In this document: piece after piece, positions 8,204 through 15,215 of the stretch
How positions within the stretch are numbered: the first letter of the stretch is position 1
Layout: every line of letters starts with the position of its first letter
Translations under genes and position numbers: made by a program
Notes under the pieces: generated by a model
What the model saw: only the letters and a program-made list of their open reading frames with translations
What the model was told of the DNA's origin: nothing
The model's database searches: none
IMG/VR virus record: IMGVR_UViG_3300022074_000392
Location: 1-23,258 of that record
From: a virus
Direction: 5' to 3' (one strand)
DNA length: 23,258 nucleotides

Positions 8204-8558
8204 CACTAAAATCCTTCATCAGTACCACCGCGCTCTCGCGGTAATCTTTTAATGTGCGAGACCAACCCCTACGCCCGATGATCTCCATCCCGTCGCACCC
8301 TTGCGTCTTGGCCCACGCACTGAGTGCAACCTCCGCTTGCATTAATTCGTCTAAGTCGCCGCCCGCAAGCCAAATCCGGCACATCGCCTTCTGCGGGTAG
8401 TCGACTATCTCAGTCACTATAGCAGACCTTGACAGAGGAAAGAACTGGGCTTTCCCCTCGGCTATAGCGACGGCCACGTCGTCTATCGTGTGCGACCCGC
8501 CAGCGTACTCCAGCGCGTCCTCGATGTAGCGCTTGCAGCGCTGCCAGTGTTCACTCAT
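8196..8558 (-). CDS. Conserved phage protein, possible GNAT-like fold (120 aa)
   Basis: Start chosen at ATG 8558 (MSEHWQRCKRYIEDALEYAG), since the frame further upstream overlaps the previous gene and lacks a signal. The order helix (RCKRYIEDALEY), strand (AQFFPLSRSAIVTEIVDYP), strand (AMCRIWLAGGDLDEL), helix (EVALSAWAKTQGC), strand (DGMEIIGRRGWSRTLKDYRE) recalls a small acetyltransferase-like fold with a GRRGWxRxLxDY signature in place of the usual acyl-CoA loop. I have seen this family among phage head/tail genes but no activity is established to my knowledge. Its location next to tail and ejection genes suggests an assembly or structural role. The enzymatic idea is weak inference. Confidence 0.7.
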   Translation of the reverse strand: MSEHWQRCKRYIEDALEYAGGSHTIDDVAVAIAEGKAQFFPLSRSAIVTEIVDYPQKAMCRIWLAGGDLDELMQAEVALSAWAKTQGCDGMEIIGRRGWSRTLKDYRESAVVLMKDFSDE

Positions 8559-8565
8559 CCTGTAT

Positions 8566-8883
8566 TCACCCGACAATAAGGTAGGCGAACTCCTGTGTGT
8601 GGCCGTGGTTCTTGTGTCCAATCTTCATCGTCCCGTCAGTTGATGTCGATTTGATAAACGGCTGATGATGCTCCGGCGACCCATTGATCGCCGTAAAAAA
8701 CACCACGCTTTCCTTTGAGAAGCGCGGGTCTGTCTTTGTTGTCTCGGTAACGCTGGCAGACAGCGTCACATAATCCCAACTATTCAGTCCGCCGTTAATC
8801 GTGCGGTTAAGTAGTTCGGCGATCTCTCGCGTTGTGGCAAGGATCGGGTTGAGGATGCGGAAGTTACTAACGCGCGTTGTCAT
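8566..8883 (-). CDS. Small tail-region protein of unknown function (105 aa)
   Basis: Begins at ATG 8883, overlapping the upstream TGA (ATGA). The protein opens with TTRVSNFRILNPILATTREI and a helix (AELLNRTINGGLNSWDYV), then strands (TLSASVTETTKT; ESVVFFTAING) and ends with a His/Gly-rich stretch (KIGHKNHGHTQEFAYLIVG). The size and the strand-rich profile fit a small connector, tail-tip or fibre-adaptor subunit. I do not recognise a named family. It lies between the large tail protein and the GNAT-like gene with 7 bases to the next start, so it is almost certainly co-translated. Confidence 0.7.
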   Translation of the reverse strand: MTTRVSNFRILNPILATTREIAELLNRTINGGLNSWDYVTLSASVTETTKTDPRFSKESVVFFTAINGSPEHHQPFIKSTSTDGTMKIGHKNHGHTQEFAYLIVG

Positions 8884-10340
8884 CGCCTGCCCACCTGCCT
8901 CGCCTCGACGTCCATACCCTGCGCGAATGACCACTGCCCGCTCAGGTTCATGCGCGCGCGGTGATACCGGCCCTGCGCCCTGAACGGCGCGAAGCCGTCA
9001 GTGTTTGGCGACTGCGCCGTCGTGAATGTCGTTGTGTCGGAGTGCAGGCCGCGCGTGCCGATCTGCATCGTGACGCTGCCGCCCTCGTGATACGGATAGA
9101 CGCGCGTGATCATATTGAACTTGCCAGTCGCCAGCCCCGCCTCAGCCGTCTCAATGGTTGCGGCCAGCGGGTCGCCGGTGAAGGTGTGTATTTTGTTTCC
9201 GACTGCGCCGCCGAAGATGAACTGCCCTCCCTTGTACAGCGCACTGTCAAGCGACGCAGGCAGCGCGTCGATGCTGGTGTTGATCGTGTCTAGCTGCTCC
9301 AGCGTGTAGGCTGGCGTAAACATCGGCGCAATCAGACCGGCCTGCACGTTGGCGGTAGACCAGCGCCCGATTGCGTAGTTGTAGATCAGCAGCTTGTCGG
9401 GCTTGGCGTCGGTGCTATTGTTTGACACATAGGACCAGACCGCGATCTGGTTCTGCGGGTCGACGCTTGATGTCATCCGGTCCTTGTGCGCGATATTGAA
9501 GTCGTCGAAGAAGAACTTGTCCACCTTCTCGGCCCCGATGTTCTGAGACCGCTGGCCGTCAAACGCATAGAAGCCGTCATCGCTCAGATAGAAGACAGTG
9601 TGGCCAATGTTGCAGATCGACCCCGGCACCTGACAGCCGCGCGCCGTCTCGACCTTGTCGAACTGGAAGATCAGCGGCGGGCCGGAGTAGGTGGCGCGGA
9701 CAATCGCGCGCTCCATCAGGATCGTGCAGTATTCACCGCCGACCATCCCGGTAATGTTGCCAGCGTCAGGTATGTCTTGGAAGTCGGACTGCTCGGTGCC
9801 AGCGGTCCAGCTTGTGATGTCGTTGAAGCCTGACCACTGGACGCGGTACGGCAGGCGGTTGCCCGACCCATCCTCGACGTTGCCCAGCCACACGAAATCG
9901 CGCACCACCGCAATGAAGTCAGCGTCCGGCGGTGAGCCAGCCAGATCGGCGAAGAGGCTGCTGGTGCCGAGCGTGTAGCGCTGTGGCGGCACACCAATGC
10001 CGCCGACTGCGATCACGTCAGTCCCAAACTGCACGAACCGCCACCGCTCTTCCGGCGCAGTCAATGTGTAGTTGCCGGACTTCGAGATATTGTCGAGGCT
10101 GCTGTCACTGCTGTCGAATTGATACAGCTTTGTGGTGTCGCCCGCAAACAGCTTGACGTTTCCGCTGTTATCCTTTGCAGCAAACACGCCATTTATGTCT
10201 GCGTCTGCCGCGCCGGAGTACGCAACGAACTCAGGCAGGCTGCGATAACCGCCAGCCGCAGGGATGACGTTCTCGGCTTTTGTGACGCCGGGGTTCGAGT
10301 AATCGGGCTGATCTGGTAGGAACTCGCCAAACTGTATCAT
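8880..10340 (-). CDS. Tail nozzle/hub-like structural protein (486 aa)
   Basis: ATG 10340 overlaps the upstream TGA (ATGA); a TTG 12 bases earlier is less likely. The start IQFGEFLPDQPDYSNPGVT followed by KAENVIPAAGGYRSLPEF is a hallmark of a widespread podophage tail protein. The body is almost all beta-strand with recurring aromatic turns (VFAAKDNSGNVKLFAGDTTK; VFYLSDDGFYAFDGQRSQN; LLIYNYAIGRWSTANVQAG), consistent with a propeller fold such as that of P22 gp10-type tail nozzle subunits. The C-terminal ~90 residues form another beta domain (ITRVYPYHEGGSVTMQIGTR). Family identity is from pattern memory. It follows the connector genes, the expected place for a nozzle. Confidence 0.7.
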   Translation of the reverse strand: MIQFGEFLPDQPDYSNPGVTKAENVIPAAGGYRSLPEFVAYSGAADADINGVFAAKDNSGNVKLFAGDTTKLYQFDSSDSSLDNISKSGNYTLTAPEERWRFVQFGTDVIAVGGIGVPPQRYTLGTSSLFADLAGSPPDADFIAVVRDFVWLGNVEDGSGNRLPYRVQWSGFNDITSWTAGTEQSDFQDIPDAGNITGMVGGEYCTILMERAIVRATYSGPPLIFQFDKVETARGCQVPGSICNIGHTVFYLSDDGFYAFDGQRSQNIGAEKVDKFFFDDFNIAHKDRMTSSVDPQNQIAVWSYVSNNSTDAKPDKLLIYNYAIGRWSTANVQAGLIAPMFTPAYTLEQLDTINTSIDALPASLDSALYKGGQFIFGGAVGNKIHTFTGDPLAATIETAEAGLATGKFNMITRVYPYHEGGSVTMQIGTRGLHSDTTTFTTAQSPNTDGFAPFRAQGRYHRARMNLSGQWSFAQGMDVEARQVGRR

Positions 10341-11245
10341 TGCTGGTGCCAAACCTCGCTGCCTACAGATACTTGCGACCAGACCTCAGAGCCTGCCGCG
10401 ATATCTGTCCAAGTCTCTGTGCCGTCGGCGACTTCTGACCAGTCCTCGCCCAGCACCTTGCCGCGCATTGTAGCAGACATTGATGCGTCAGCGGAACCGG
10501 ACATGACGAAAACGCCCACAGAAGCGCCTGTGGCGTCCATAGACACGCTTGCGCTACCTGTATCGAAGAAGACTGCAAGACACACGCCAGTGGCCGTCAC
10601 AGAGGCGCTGGCGGCACCGTCAAAGCCGCGTATGCGGTCGCTGTCGGATGCCACCGTAATCGCGACGCTTGCGGCTCCATCCATCCGCGCGATAAACGCT
10701 GCGGTGGCGGCAACAGACGCAGCGCCGGTGACTGATGCGTCGAACGGCCTGACGCGCCCAAAGGCTGCGGCGGTGGTGGCGGCAACAGATACCGCCGCAT
10801 CAAACCCGCGAAGCCGATCCGCGCCCGACGTTGTCGTGACCGCAGTGGAGGCCGCGCCGTCAACAAACTGGACGCGCTTGGCGTCGCCCGTTGTCGTGAC
10901 CGCGACGCTGGCGGAACCGGACATATGCTGGACGCGCTGCGCGTCTGTGGACTGCGTGATCGCAATCGCCGCAGCGCCGTCAAACGGGACGCTGAACTGG
11001 ATTTGCGCGTTGACGCTTGCCGCGCCGGTTACGCTGGCCGCGACAGAGAAGAAGTCAAACGATAGGCTGTCGAGATCGCCAAAGGTGTCGGCGTTGTCGA
11101 GGCTGCCGACAATGCTGTCCAGTTCTTCGAGCGTCGGCTCTTTGGTAAAGTCCGCACGAAGCAGATCAGCGTCCGTATCGAAAGAGCCGACAAAGGCGTC
11201 AATCGATCCGGTAAGCTGATCTAGGTTCGGCTTCGTGATCGCCAC
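10337..11245 (-). CDS. Repeat-built tail/fibre-like protein (302 aa)
   Basis: Starts with GTG at 11245 (VAITKPNLDQLTGSIDAFVG), preceded by an SD-like TAGGTG. Residues 1-86 are an acidic helical head. Residues ~87-266 are nine copies of a 20-residue unit, each opening FDG, MSG, VDG or similar near residues 88, 108, 128, 148, 168, 188, 208, 228 and 248 and continuing with alternating A/S/V/T (example GSASVAVTTTGDAKR). Residues 267-299 switch to an exact 10-residue repeat with Trp at 269, 279, 289 and 299 (DGTETWTDIAAGSEVW). Alternating small and beta-branched residues suggest a beta-solenoid or fibrous stalk; the Trp tail may be a docking strip. Position between two tail genes supports a virion role. 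Function is inferred. Confidence 0.7.
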   Translation of the reverse strand: MAITKPNLDQLTGSIDAFVGSFDTDADLLRADFTKEPTLEELDSIVGSLDNADTFGDLDSLSFDFFSVAASVTGAASVNAQIQFSVPFDGAAAIAITQSTDAQRVQHMSGSASVAVTTTGDAKRVQFVDGAASTAVTTTSGADRLRGFDAAVSVAATTAAAFGRVRPFDASVTGAASVAATAAFIARMDGAASVAITVASDSDRIRGFDGAASASVTATGVCLAVFFDTGSASVSMDATGASVGVFVMSGSADASMSATMRGKVLGEDWSEVADGTETWTDIAAGSEVWSQVSVGSEVWHQQ

Positions 11246-11253
11246 AACAGCAC

Positions 11254-11640
11254 CTACGCTGCTGTAACGTCGAGATCACCCGCTGCGATTTTCAGAACGT
11301 CGCCCGATGCGATTGTCTTCGCGGTGGTAAACGCGCCGTGAATAAGCAGGTTACCGGATGACGACGCATCGAAGATACCAAAATGGGAGACGCTACCCCA
11401 CGACCCTGTCGCCGCAGCGAACTCAATCGCCGAGGTGTTGTCAGTCGTGCCGCCAGAAGCCGCATCAAACGCAGCCGCCACACGGCTGTAGTTGCTGCCG
11501 CTCAGTTCGGTGCCGCTGTTGTCGTCAGCAAACGACCCGGTCGAAAGCCCGATGTAGACCGTCGATGGGTGGGTGTATGCCGTTGTTCCGAGAACGTGAT
11601 CTAGGATTTTGTTCTCTAAGTAATCACTCATTGCAGACAT
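11254..11640 (-). CDS. Phage tail/fibre-associated protein (128 aa)
   Basis: ATG 11640 has GGAG nine bases before it; an ATG nine bases downstream (SDYLENKILDHVLG) is possible but its spacing is worse. The pattern YLENKILDHVLGTTAYTHPS then TVYIGLSTGSFADDNSGTEL is a well-known small phage virion protein type, with a helix at the start, then beta-strands and Gly/Ser turns (VSHFGIFDASSSGNLLIHG). Homologues are usually annotated as tail or putative tail fibre proteins. The gene sits 3 bases after the adaptor gene stop. I am confident of the family, less so of the exact place in the particle. Confidence 0.75.
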   Translation of the reverse strand: MSAMSDYLENKILDHVLGTTAYTHPSTVYIGLSTGSFADDNSGTELSGSNYSRVAAAFDAASGGTTDNTSAIEFAAATGSWGSVSHFGIFDASSSGNLLIHGAFTTAKTIASGDVLKIAAGDLDVTAA

Positions 11641-11643
11641 TGT

Positions 11644-12288
11644 TTAACTCTCCACTGCTGCGTTTTGACGGGCGTAAATACTGCTGATTTGCAGCGAACC
11701 CGTGCCGTAATGCGCGCGCTGCTCATCGACCTTGATCTGCTCAAGGGCGAGGTTGAAGCGTTGCAGATACTGCGACGCACGCTGTTCATCAAGCAGGTAA
11801 GCATACGCCTCTGCGAGTGATCCGTATAGGTAGGCATCCGGCGAGCGGGTCAAGATATTATTTGTGGCGTTGCTGTCAGACAGCGCCGTGATAGACCCGA
11901 TATAGATAATCTCGGCGGTGTAGCTGTCGTCCGGCACAGGGCGCATCTTCATCTCGTCGCCGATAATGCTGAAGCCCTTTGGCTTGCCGACACCGCCGGA
12001 TGAGAAGTTGCTGTCGAGCGCGACCGGGCTGTAATAGGTCAGGACCGTCAGCGGTGTCGTGTTCAGCTTGACCTCGCGCACCTCGCGTAAGTCTGTTGGC
12101 AGCGCAATGTATTCATCGCCGCTGGTCAGCGTCGCCGTGGCGCGCTTCTCCTGTGACCGTGTCTCCAGTTCGCGAGACATCGTCGCCTCGGCAAGTTGGA
12201 TAAAGTCGGGGATGACGCTGGTCAAATCGTCACGCGCGAGGAAGTTGGCTATTGCCGTCTTCAATTCGGTGTAGGTCGAAATCGCCAT
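11644..12288 (-). CDS. Head-tail adaptor (connector) protein
   Basis: Protein of 214 residues starting MAISTYTELKTAIANFLARD and a helix DLTSVIPDFIQLAEATMSRE, a standard opening of podophage adaptor proteins (P22 gp4 / SU10 adaptor-like). A strand-rich centre follows (EYIALPTDLREVREVKLN; FSIIGDEMKMRPVPDDSY; AEIIYIGSITAL) and then two helices (SPDAYLYGSLAEAYAYLLDE; ASQYLQRFNLALEQIKVDEQ). Adaptors of this type form a ring under the portal and receive the nozzle. The ATG overlaps the previous TAA (TAATG). The order capsid, small protein, adaptor, tail proteins is the expected one. Confidence 0.8.
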   Translation of the reverse strand: MAISTYTELKTAIANFLARDDLTSVIPDFIQLAEATMSRELETRSQEKRATATLTSGDEYIALPTDLREVREVKLNTTPLTVLTYYSPVALDSNFSSGGVGKPKGFSIIGDEMKMRPVPDDSYTAEIIYIGSITALSDSNATNNILTRSPDAYLYGSLAEAYAYLLDEQRASQYLQRFNLALEQIKVDEQRAHYGTGSLQISSIYARQNAAVES

Positions 12289-12611
12289 TATAAATGTCCG
12301 CCGCCCGTTCTGAATGCCCGGTTTTCACTGTCGTTCAGCCAAGCCTTCCACGCCTTTGGATTTTCGCGCATCGGGCCAAACTTCTCCAGCAAGTGATTGT
12401 ACACCACGTTTGGGATTTCCGCCACATGCTGCATGTGACGCTGCGTGTTGCCGATCATTGAGCCGGGCTGGTAGTCACCCGACATCTGCTTGTTAAGTTT
12501 TAGCAGGCCGCCAAATTCCTGCCGCTGCTCAATAACAGAAGACCCGTCGCTGTTCTGCTGCAAGGTGACTTCCTTGCGGGTGCGCGGGTCGGTGTATAGA
12601 TATCTTTTCAT
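12288..12611 (-). CDS. Conserved structural-region protein (107 aa)
   Basis: Protein of 107 residues beginning with KRYLYTDPRTRKEVTLQQNS, then helical segments around EQRQEFGGLLKLNKQMSG, HMQHVAEIPNVVYNHLLEKF and NPKAWKAWLNDSENRAFRTG. This short family repeatedly sits directly after the major capsid gene in podophages; its function is not established to my knowledge. A head-completion or capsid-decorating role fits the position but is inference. A GC-rich hairpin lies between it and the capsid gene and may set its expression level. The end overlaps the adaptor start by one base. Confidence 0.75.
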   Translation of the reverse strand: MKRYLYTDPRTRKEVTLQQNSDGSSVIEQRQEFGGLLKLNKQMSGDYQPGSMIGNTQRHMQHVAEIPNVVYNHLLEKFGPMRENPKAWKAWLNDSENRAFRTGGGHL

Positions 12612-12628
12612 TCTGTCCTCATAGAGGA

Positions 12629-12650
12629 GAGGGCGGCCAAAGCCGCCCTC
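12629..12650 (-). terminator. GC-rich hairpin after the capsid gene (attenuator-like)
   Basis: A perfect 9-bp stem GAGGGCGGC/GCCGCCCTC with a 4-base loop, lying 9 bases beyond the capsid stop and 18 bases before the next start. On the transcribed strand it is followed by pyrimidines (TCCTCTAT) rather than a clean run of T, so it looks like a partial terminator or an RNA-stabilising hairpin that keeps capsid mRNA abundant while limiting read-through. Confidence 0.55.
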
Positions 12651-12658
12651 CCGCTAGA

Positions 12659-13896
12659 TTAGGAGCCGTTCAGATCAAGGATCATGCTATGCGCTTTGGG
12701 CGCAGTTGGCTTGAGCGCCCACTCGCACAGGATGTGCGTGTCGGTTGCGTCGCCAGTCTTGGCCAAATCTTCCTCAAGGAAGTTACGACCGTTCAGCGTG
12801 CAGAGCGACACAAAGTCTGGGTCGATCAGGAAGATGCGGTCGTTACCAAGCTGGCGAGACGGAGTTGCCTCAACAGTACCGAAGTCGCCGAGGAACACCG
12901 AAGTCGAACCGACATAGGTGACTTCCTTGGCAGCGGTCATGTTCACGTCATTGCTGACGAGGTTGCCGGAAGCAGCCAAATCCGAGAAATTGGCTTTATT
13001 CCCAGCCGACATGCACATCATCCGAGGGTTGCCGCCGTCGGTCCATGCGTCCTGCTGCGCGTCCTCAATGAGGGCAAGCGTCAGTGCGCGGTCAGTACCG
13101 CCGGTTACTGCGTCAGTACCGTCGCCAGTAGCGAAAGCGCCGTCGCCAGCACCAACAGAGCCGTTGGTGATCCAGCATGACAGAGACGCCGACTTGCGTG
13201 GCTCAGAAGAAGAGCGAGCAACGTCTGTGTCGCCAATCATCTTTTCGATGTCGCGACGCAACTCAAGGGCCTTACAATTTGTTACCGCCGACCTGTTTAT
13301 GATCGACTTCTACGGCTTGTAGTCAGGTTATACCGTAGTTCAGACTATATCTTCACTTTCGTGTTGGGCGCTCGTGGGCAGATTATTCTTTCGTCACCGC
13401 CTAGTCGTTGAACCTTCACCAGCCCTCAGCTTTCGCTTCCATCTGGCGCTTGGCTGCTGATTACCCGCCTCCGGGCTTCCCAGCAATTCACCCAATTTTT
13501 TTCCTGAACCAGTCAGACAGCAATCTGATTTAGAACAGGGGTGCCTTCGGAGAAAGAGTTAAGCACCTTCTGGTAGTTGTGTTCGCGCTCGCGACCTGCC
13601 GTATCTACAGCATCGAGGGTCCCACTCGTAGCGAAAACCTTTTTGCTGATCTGGTGATAATTTCCAACACGGCTGGTCGGCGTGGCCGCCGCAGTCGCTG
13701 TGTCTGCACCTTCGTTGTGATAGTTCGTGGCGCTGGCTGAAGCCAATTCCTGAACCTGCCACTCGGTGAAGATACCGTTGGAAGTTTCCTTCTTAACGTT
13801 TGAAAATATTGGCGTTTCAGCAGGGTCGATGCGATAAATTACATCGGCAAGCTGTTCACGTTCGCCGATTGCTGCGGCGGTTGCGAAGGTTGTCAT
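12659..13896 (-). CDS. Major capsid protein, split by a group I intron: join of 12659-13274 and 13562-13896
   Basis: The gene is in two exons (minus strand). Exon 1 is 13896-13562 (335 nt), exon 2 is 13274-12659 (616 nt); together 951 nt = 316 residues plus stop, with Leu112 split CT|T. The joined protein reads through NYQKVLKALELRRDIEK in one frame, as in SU10-type (DUF5309-like) HK97-fold capsid proteins. Exon 1 carries the usual start (IGEREQLADVIYRIDPAETP and TEWQVQELASASATNYHNEG); exon 2 carries QDAWTDGGNPRMMCMSAGNK and a beta-rich C-terminus (SVFLGDFGTVEATPSRQLGN). Unspliced RNA would give only a 127-residue product ending at 13513. SD (AGGAAAAGG) precedes ATG 13896. The cut falls in a conserved segment, as expected for a homing element. 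Confidence 0.92.
13275..13561 (-). ncRNA. Group I self-splicing intron in the capsid gene (287 nt, no internal ORF)
   Basis: The 5' exon end GGTGCT (13567-13562) pairs fully with the guide GGCACC (13545-13540), giving P1 with the diagnostic U-G at the splice site. P2: TCAGA/TCTGA (13528-13513). P3: TTGGGTG (13495-13489) with CGCCCAA (13370-13364). P4: TTGCTG (13486-13481) with CAGCAG (13459-13454). P5: CCCG/CGGG. Core strands are canonical: AATTGCTGGGAA (P), AATCAGCAGCCAAGC (Q), GTTCAACGACTA (R), AAGATATAGTC (S). P7: GACTA (13406-13402) with TAGTC (13347-13343). P8: CAC-GAAA-GTG (13363-13354). P9: CTACGG/CCGTAG (13338-13310). Extra sequence between P7 and P3' suggests P7.1, as in subgroup IA (T4 td-like). 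The intron ends in G (13275). It is too small for a homing endonuclease gene. Confidence 0.95.
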
Positions 13897-13918
13897 AACC
13901 TTTTCCTTTCTTTGCGGG

Positions 13919-14926
13919 CTACTTTCGGCCCATTAGATACTCAACAGCAGCGTCCACCGTTCCGGCGCTTTCAAAGCGCTTTCGGGCATCACGCTGAGAA
14001 CGGGTAGCAACTTCGCGCTTGGTCTTTGGTCGCCCTGCCTTGGCCATCTTCGGTGCTTTGCGGGTGCGTTTCTTGGCGGCGGGGGCTTTGTCTTGAAGCT
14101 GGTCCCAACGCCACGCCTTATAGAGAAGTTCGATCGCGCGCGCATCAGATGCGTTTGCAATCTCCTCTTCACTAAACCCGATCCGCTTTTGAGCGTAAGA
14201 AATCACTTCCTTGCGCTCTGCGTCGCGAGTGTCCTCATCCTGCCACGCAGGGATGCGGTTAAGCATTTCGCCACGCTGCACTTCTAAGTGCTGGCGCAGG
14301 CTCTGCTCTTGCTCGCGAGATTGCTCCGCCGCGATACGCTGACGTTCGACCTCGACCTGCTTCTGGTATTCCTTCTGCTGGTCCCAATCGGTCTTCGCCA
14401 GAAACAAATCACGTTCGGTCATCGTCTCGGCCAATGCTCTCCAGTCAGGTTCCTGATGGGTTACCTGATGGATTTGGGCAGCCACTTGATCAAGTTGCTG
14501 CGCGTAAGCGTCTCGAAGTTGTTTCGTCTCAGCTTGCTCTGCCTCAAAGGCTTTACGCTGCTCGGCTAACTCCATCGAACGCTTAGTGTACGCCTGCTGC
14601 CGCGAGTAACCACTCCGAAGTTCGTCAAGGTCTACCTCTAGTTCCTGACCGTCCACCTTCACGGTGTAGGTCTGGACAGGCTCCTCTTCGTACTCGTCAT
14701 CGTCATCCGCCTCGTAGGCGTCTTCGCCCTCATCGTCCTCCTCGTAATCCTCTTCGACGGTCGCGTCTGCGTTCTCCGCCTCCGGCTCATACGCCTCGGT
14801 CTCAGGCTGTTGAGGCTCTTGTGCCTCGACCTGCTCTTCTGTCACGGTGTCCTGTGCGGGTGTGTTCAGAAGAGAAACTGCATCATTAAAAGAAATAGGG
14901 CCGGTTCCTTGCGGATTGTCGGACAT
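13919..14926 (-). CDS. Scaffolding protein
   Basis: Protein of 335 residues with the classic scaffold layout. Residues ~28-82 are strongly acidic and disordered-looking (EEDYEEDDEGEDAYEADDDD). Then comes the motif VKVDGQELEVDLDELRSGYS (about 89-108) plus RQQAYTKRSMELAEQRKAFE, found in many podophage scaffolds. A long coiled region follows to about 245. The C-terminus is basic (PAAKKRTRKAPKMAKAGRP), the expected capsid-binding end. It lies directly upstream of the major capsid gene, as normal. A Shine-Dalgarno TAGGAG precedes ATG 14926. It would guide procapsid assembly and then leave the shell; this follows from the family. Confidence 0.85.
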   Translation of the reverse strand: MSDNPQGTGPISFNDAVSLLNTPAQDTVTEEQVEAQEPQQPETEAYEPEAENADATVEEDYEEDDEGEDAYEADDDDEYEEEPVQTYTVKVDGQELEVDLDELRSGYSRQQAYTKRSMELAEQRKAFEAEQAETKQLRDAYAQQLDQVAAQIHQVTHQEPDWRALAETMTERDLFLAKTDWDQQKEYQKQVEVERQRIAAEQSREQEQSLRQHLEVQRGEMLNRIPAWQDEDTRDAERKEVISYAQKRIGFSEEEIANASDARAIELLYKAWRWDQLQDKAPAAKKRTRKAPKMAKAGRPKTKREVATRSQRDARKRFESAGTVDAAVEYLMGRK

Positions 14927-14936
14927 AAAAAAACTC

Positions 14937-15215
14937 CTAGTTTACGCGGCTGTACCGCTTAAATTCGTCAAGCTGCGCTTGTGCCAGCTTACCATCCTCG
15001 ACAACGCTCTGGAAGTACCCCTTGACTGCGTTAAGTGCCTGCATCAGTTGGAATAGCTTCTCGCGTGCCTCTTCATCGTCGATGCCGGATGTCTTCCAAG
15101 CGTCGACAAACTGCTCGTCGAGGAACTCAAACGCCTCAACAAAAAGTTCGTTTCGCAGCAGTGCTGCGGCTTTTTCGGCGCGAGCCTGTCGCTGCCGTGT
15201 CTTGCCCTCGTTCAT
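14937..15215 (-). CDS. Small helical protein between portal and scaffold genes (92 aa)
   Basis: All-helical 92-residue protein: a basic start (NEGKTRQRQARAEKAAALLR), then ELFVEAFEFLDEQFVDAWKT, then REKLFQLMQALNAVKGYFQS and a charged end. The ATG at 15215 overlaps the upstream TGA (ATGA). Proteins of this size and helical type are frequent between portal and scaffold genes in P22-, Sf6- and SU10-like phages. An assembly-chaperone or scaffold-partner role is plausible but not shown. No catalytic motif is seen. Confidence 0.75.
   Translation of the reverse strand: MNEGKTRQRQARAEKAAALLRNELFVEAFEFLDEQFVDAWKTSGIDDEEAREKLFQLMQALNAVKGYFQSVVEDGKLAQAQLDEFKRYSRVN

Noticed and set aside
10448-10987. CRISPR-like array
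   Set aside because: The ~60-base period is continuous, imperfect and entirely inside an in-frame coding gene; there are no constant repeats with unique spacers.
10419-11219. Plus-strand frame of 266 codons opposite the repeat protein
   Set aside because: Its periodicity mirrors the minus-strand 60-base repeats; it lacks a ribosome site and breaks the all-minus gene order.
12659-13896. Two separate capsid-related genes or a frameshifted pseudogene
   Set aside because: The intervening sequence has a complete group I intron core and correct splice pairing, and excision restores the frame exactly. Decay would not preserve these features.
13513-13896. A 127-residue short capsid isoform as a functional gene
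   Set aside because: Its last 16 residues are encoded by intron sequence (P1 loop to P2). It is the expected product of unspliced RNA, with no sign of selection.
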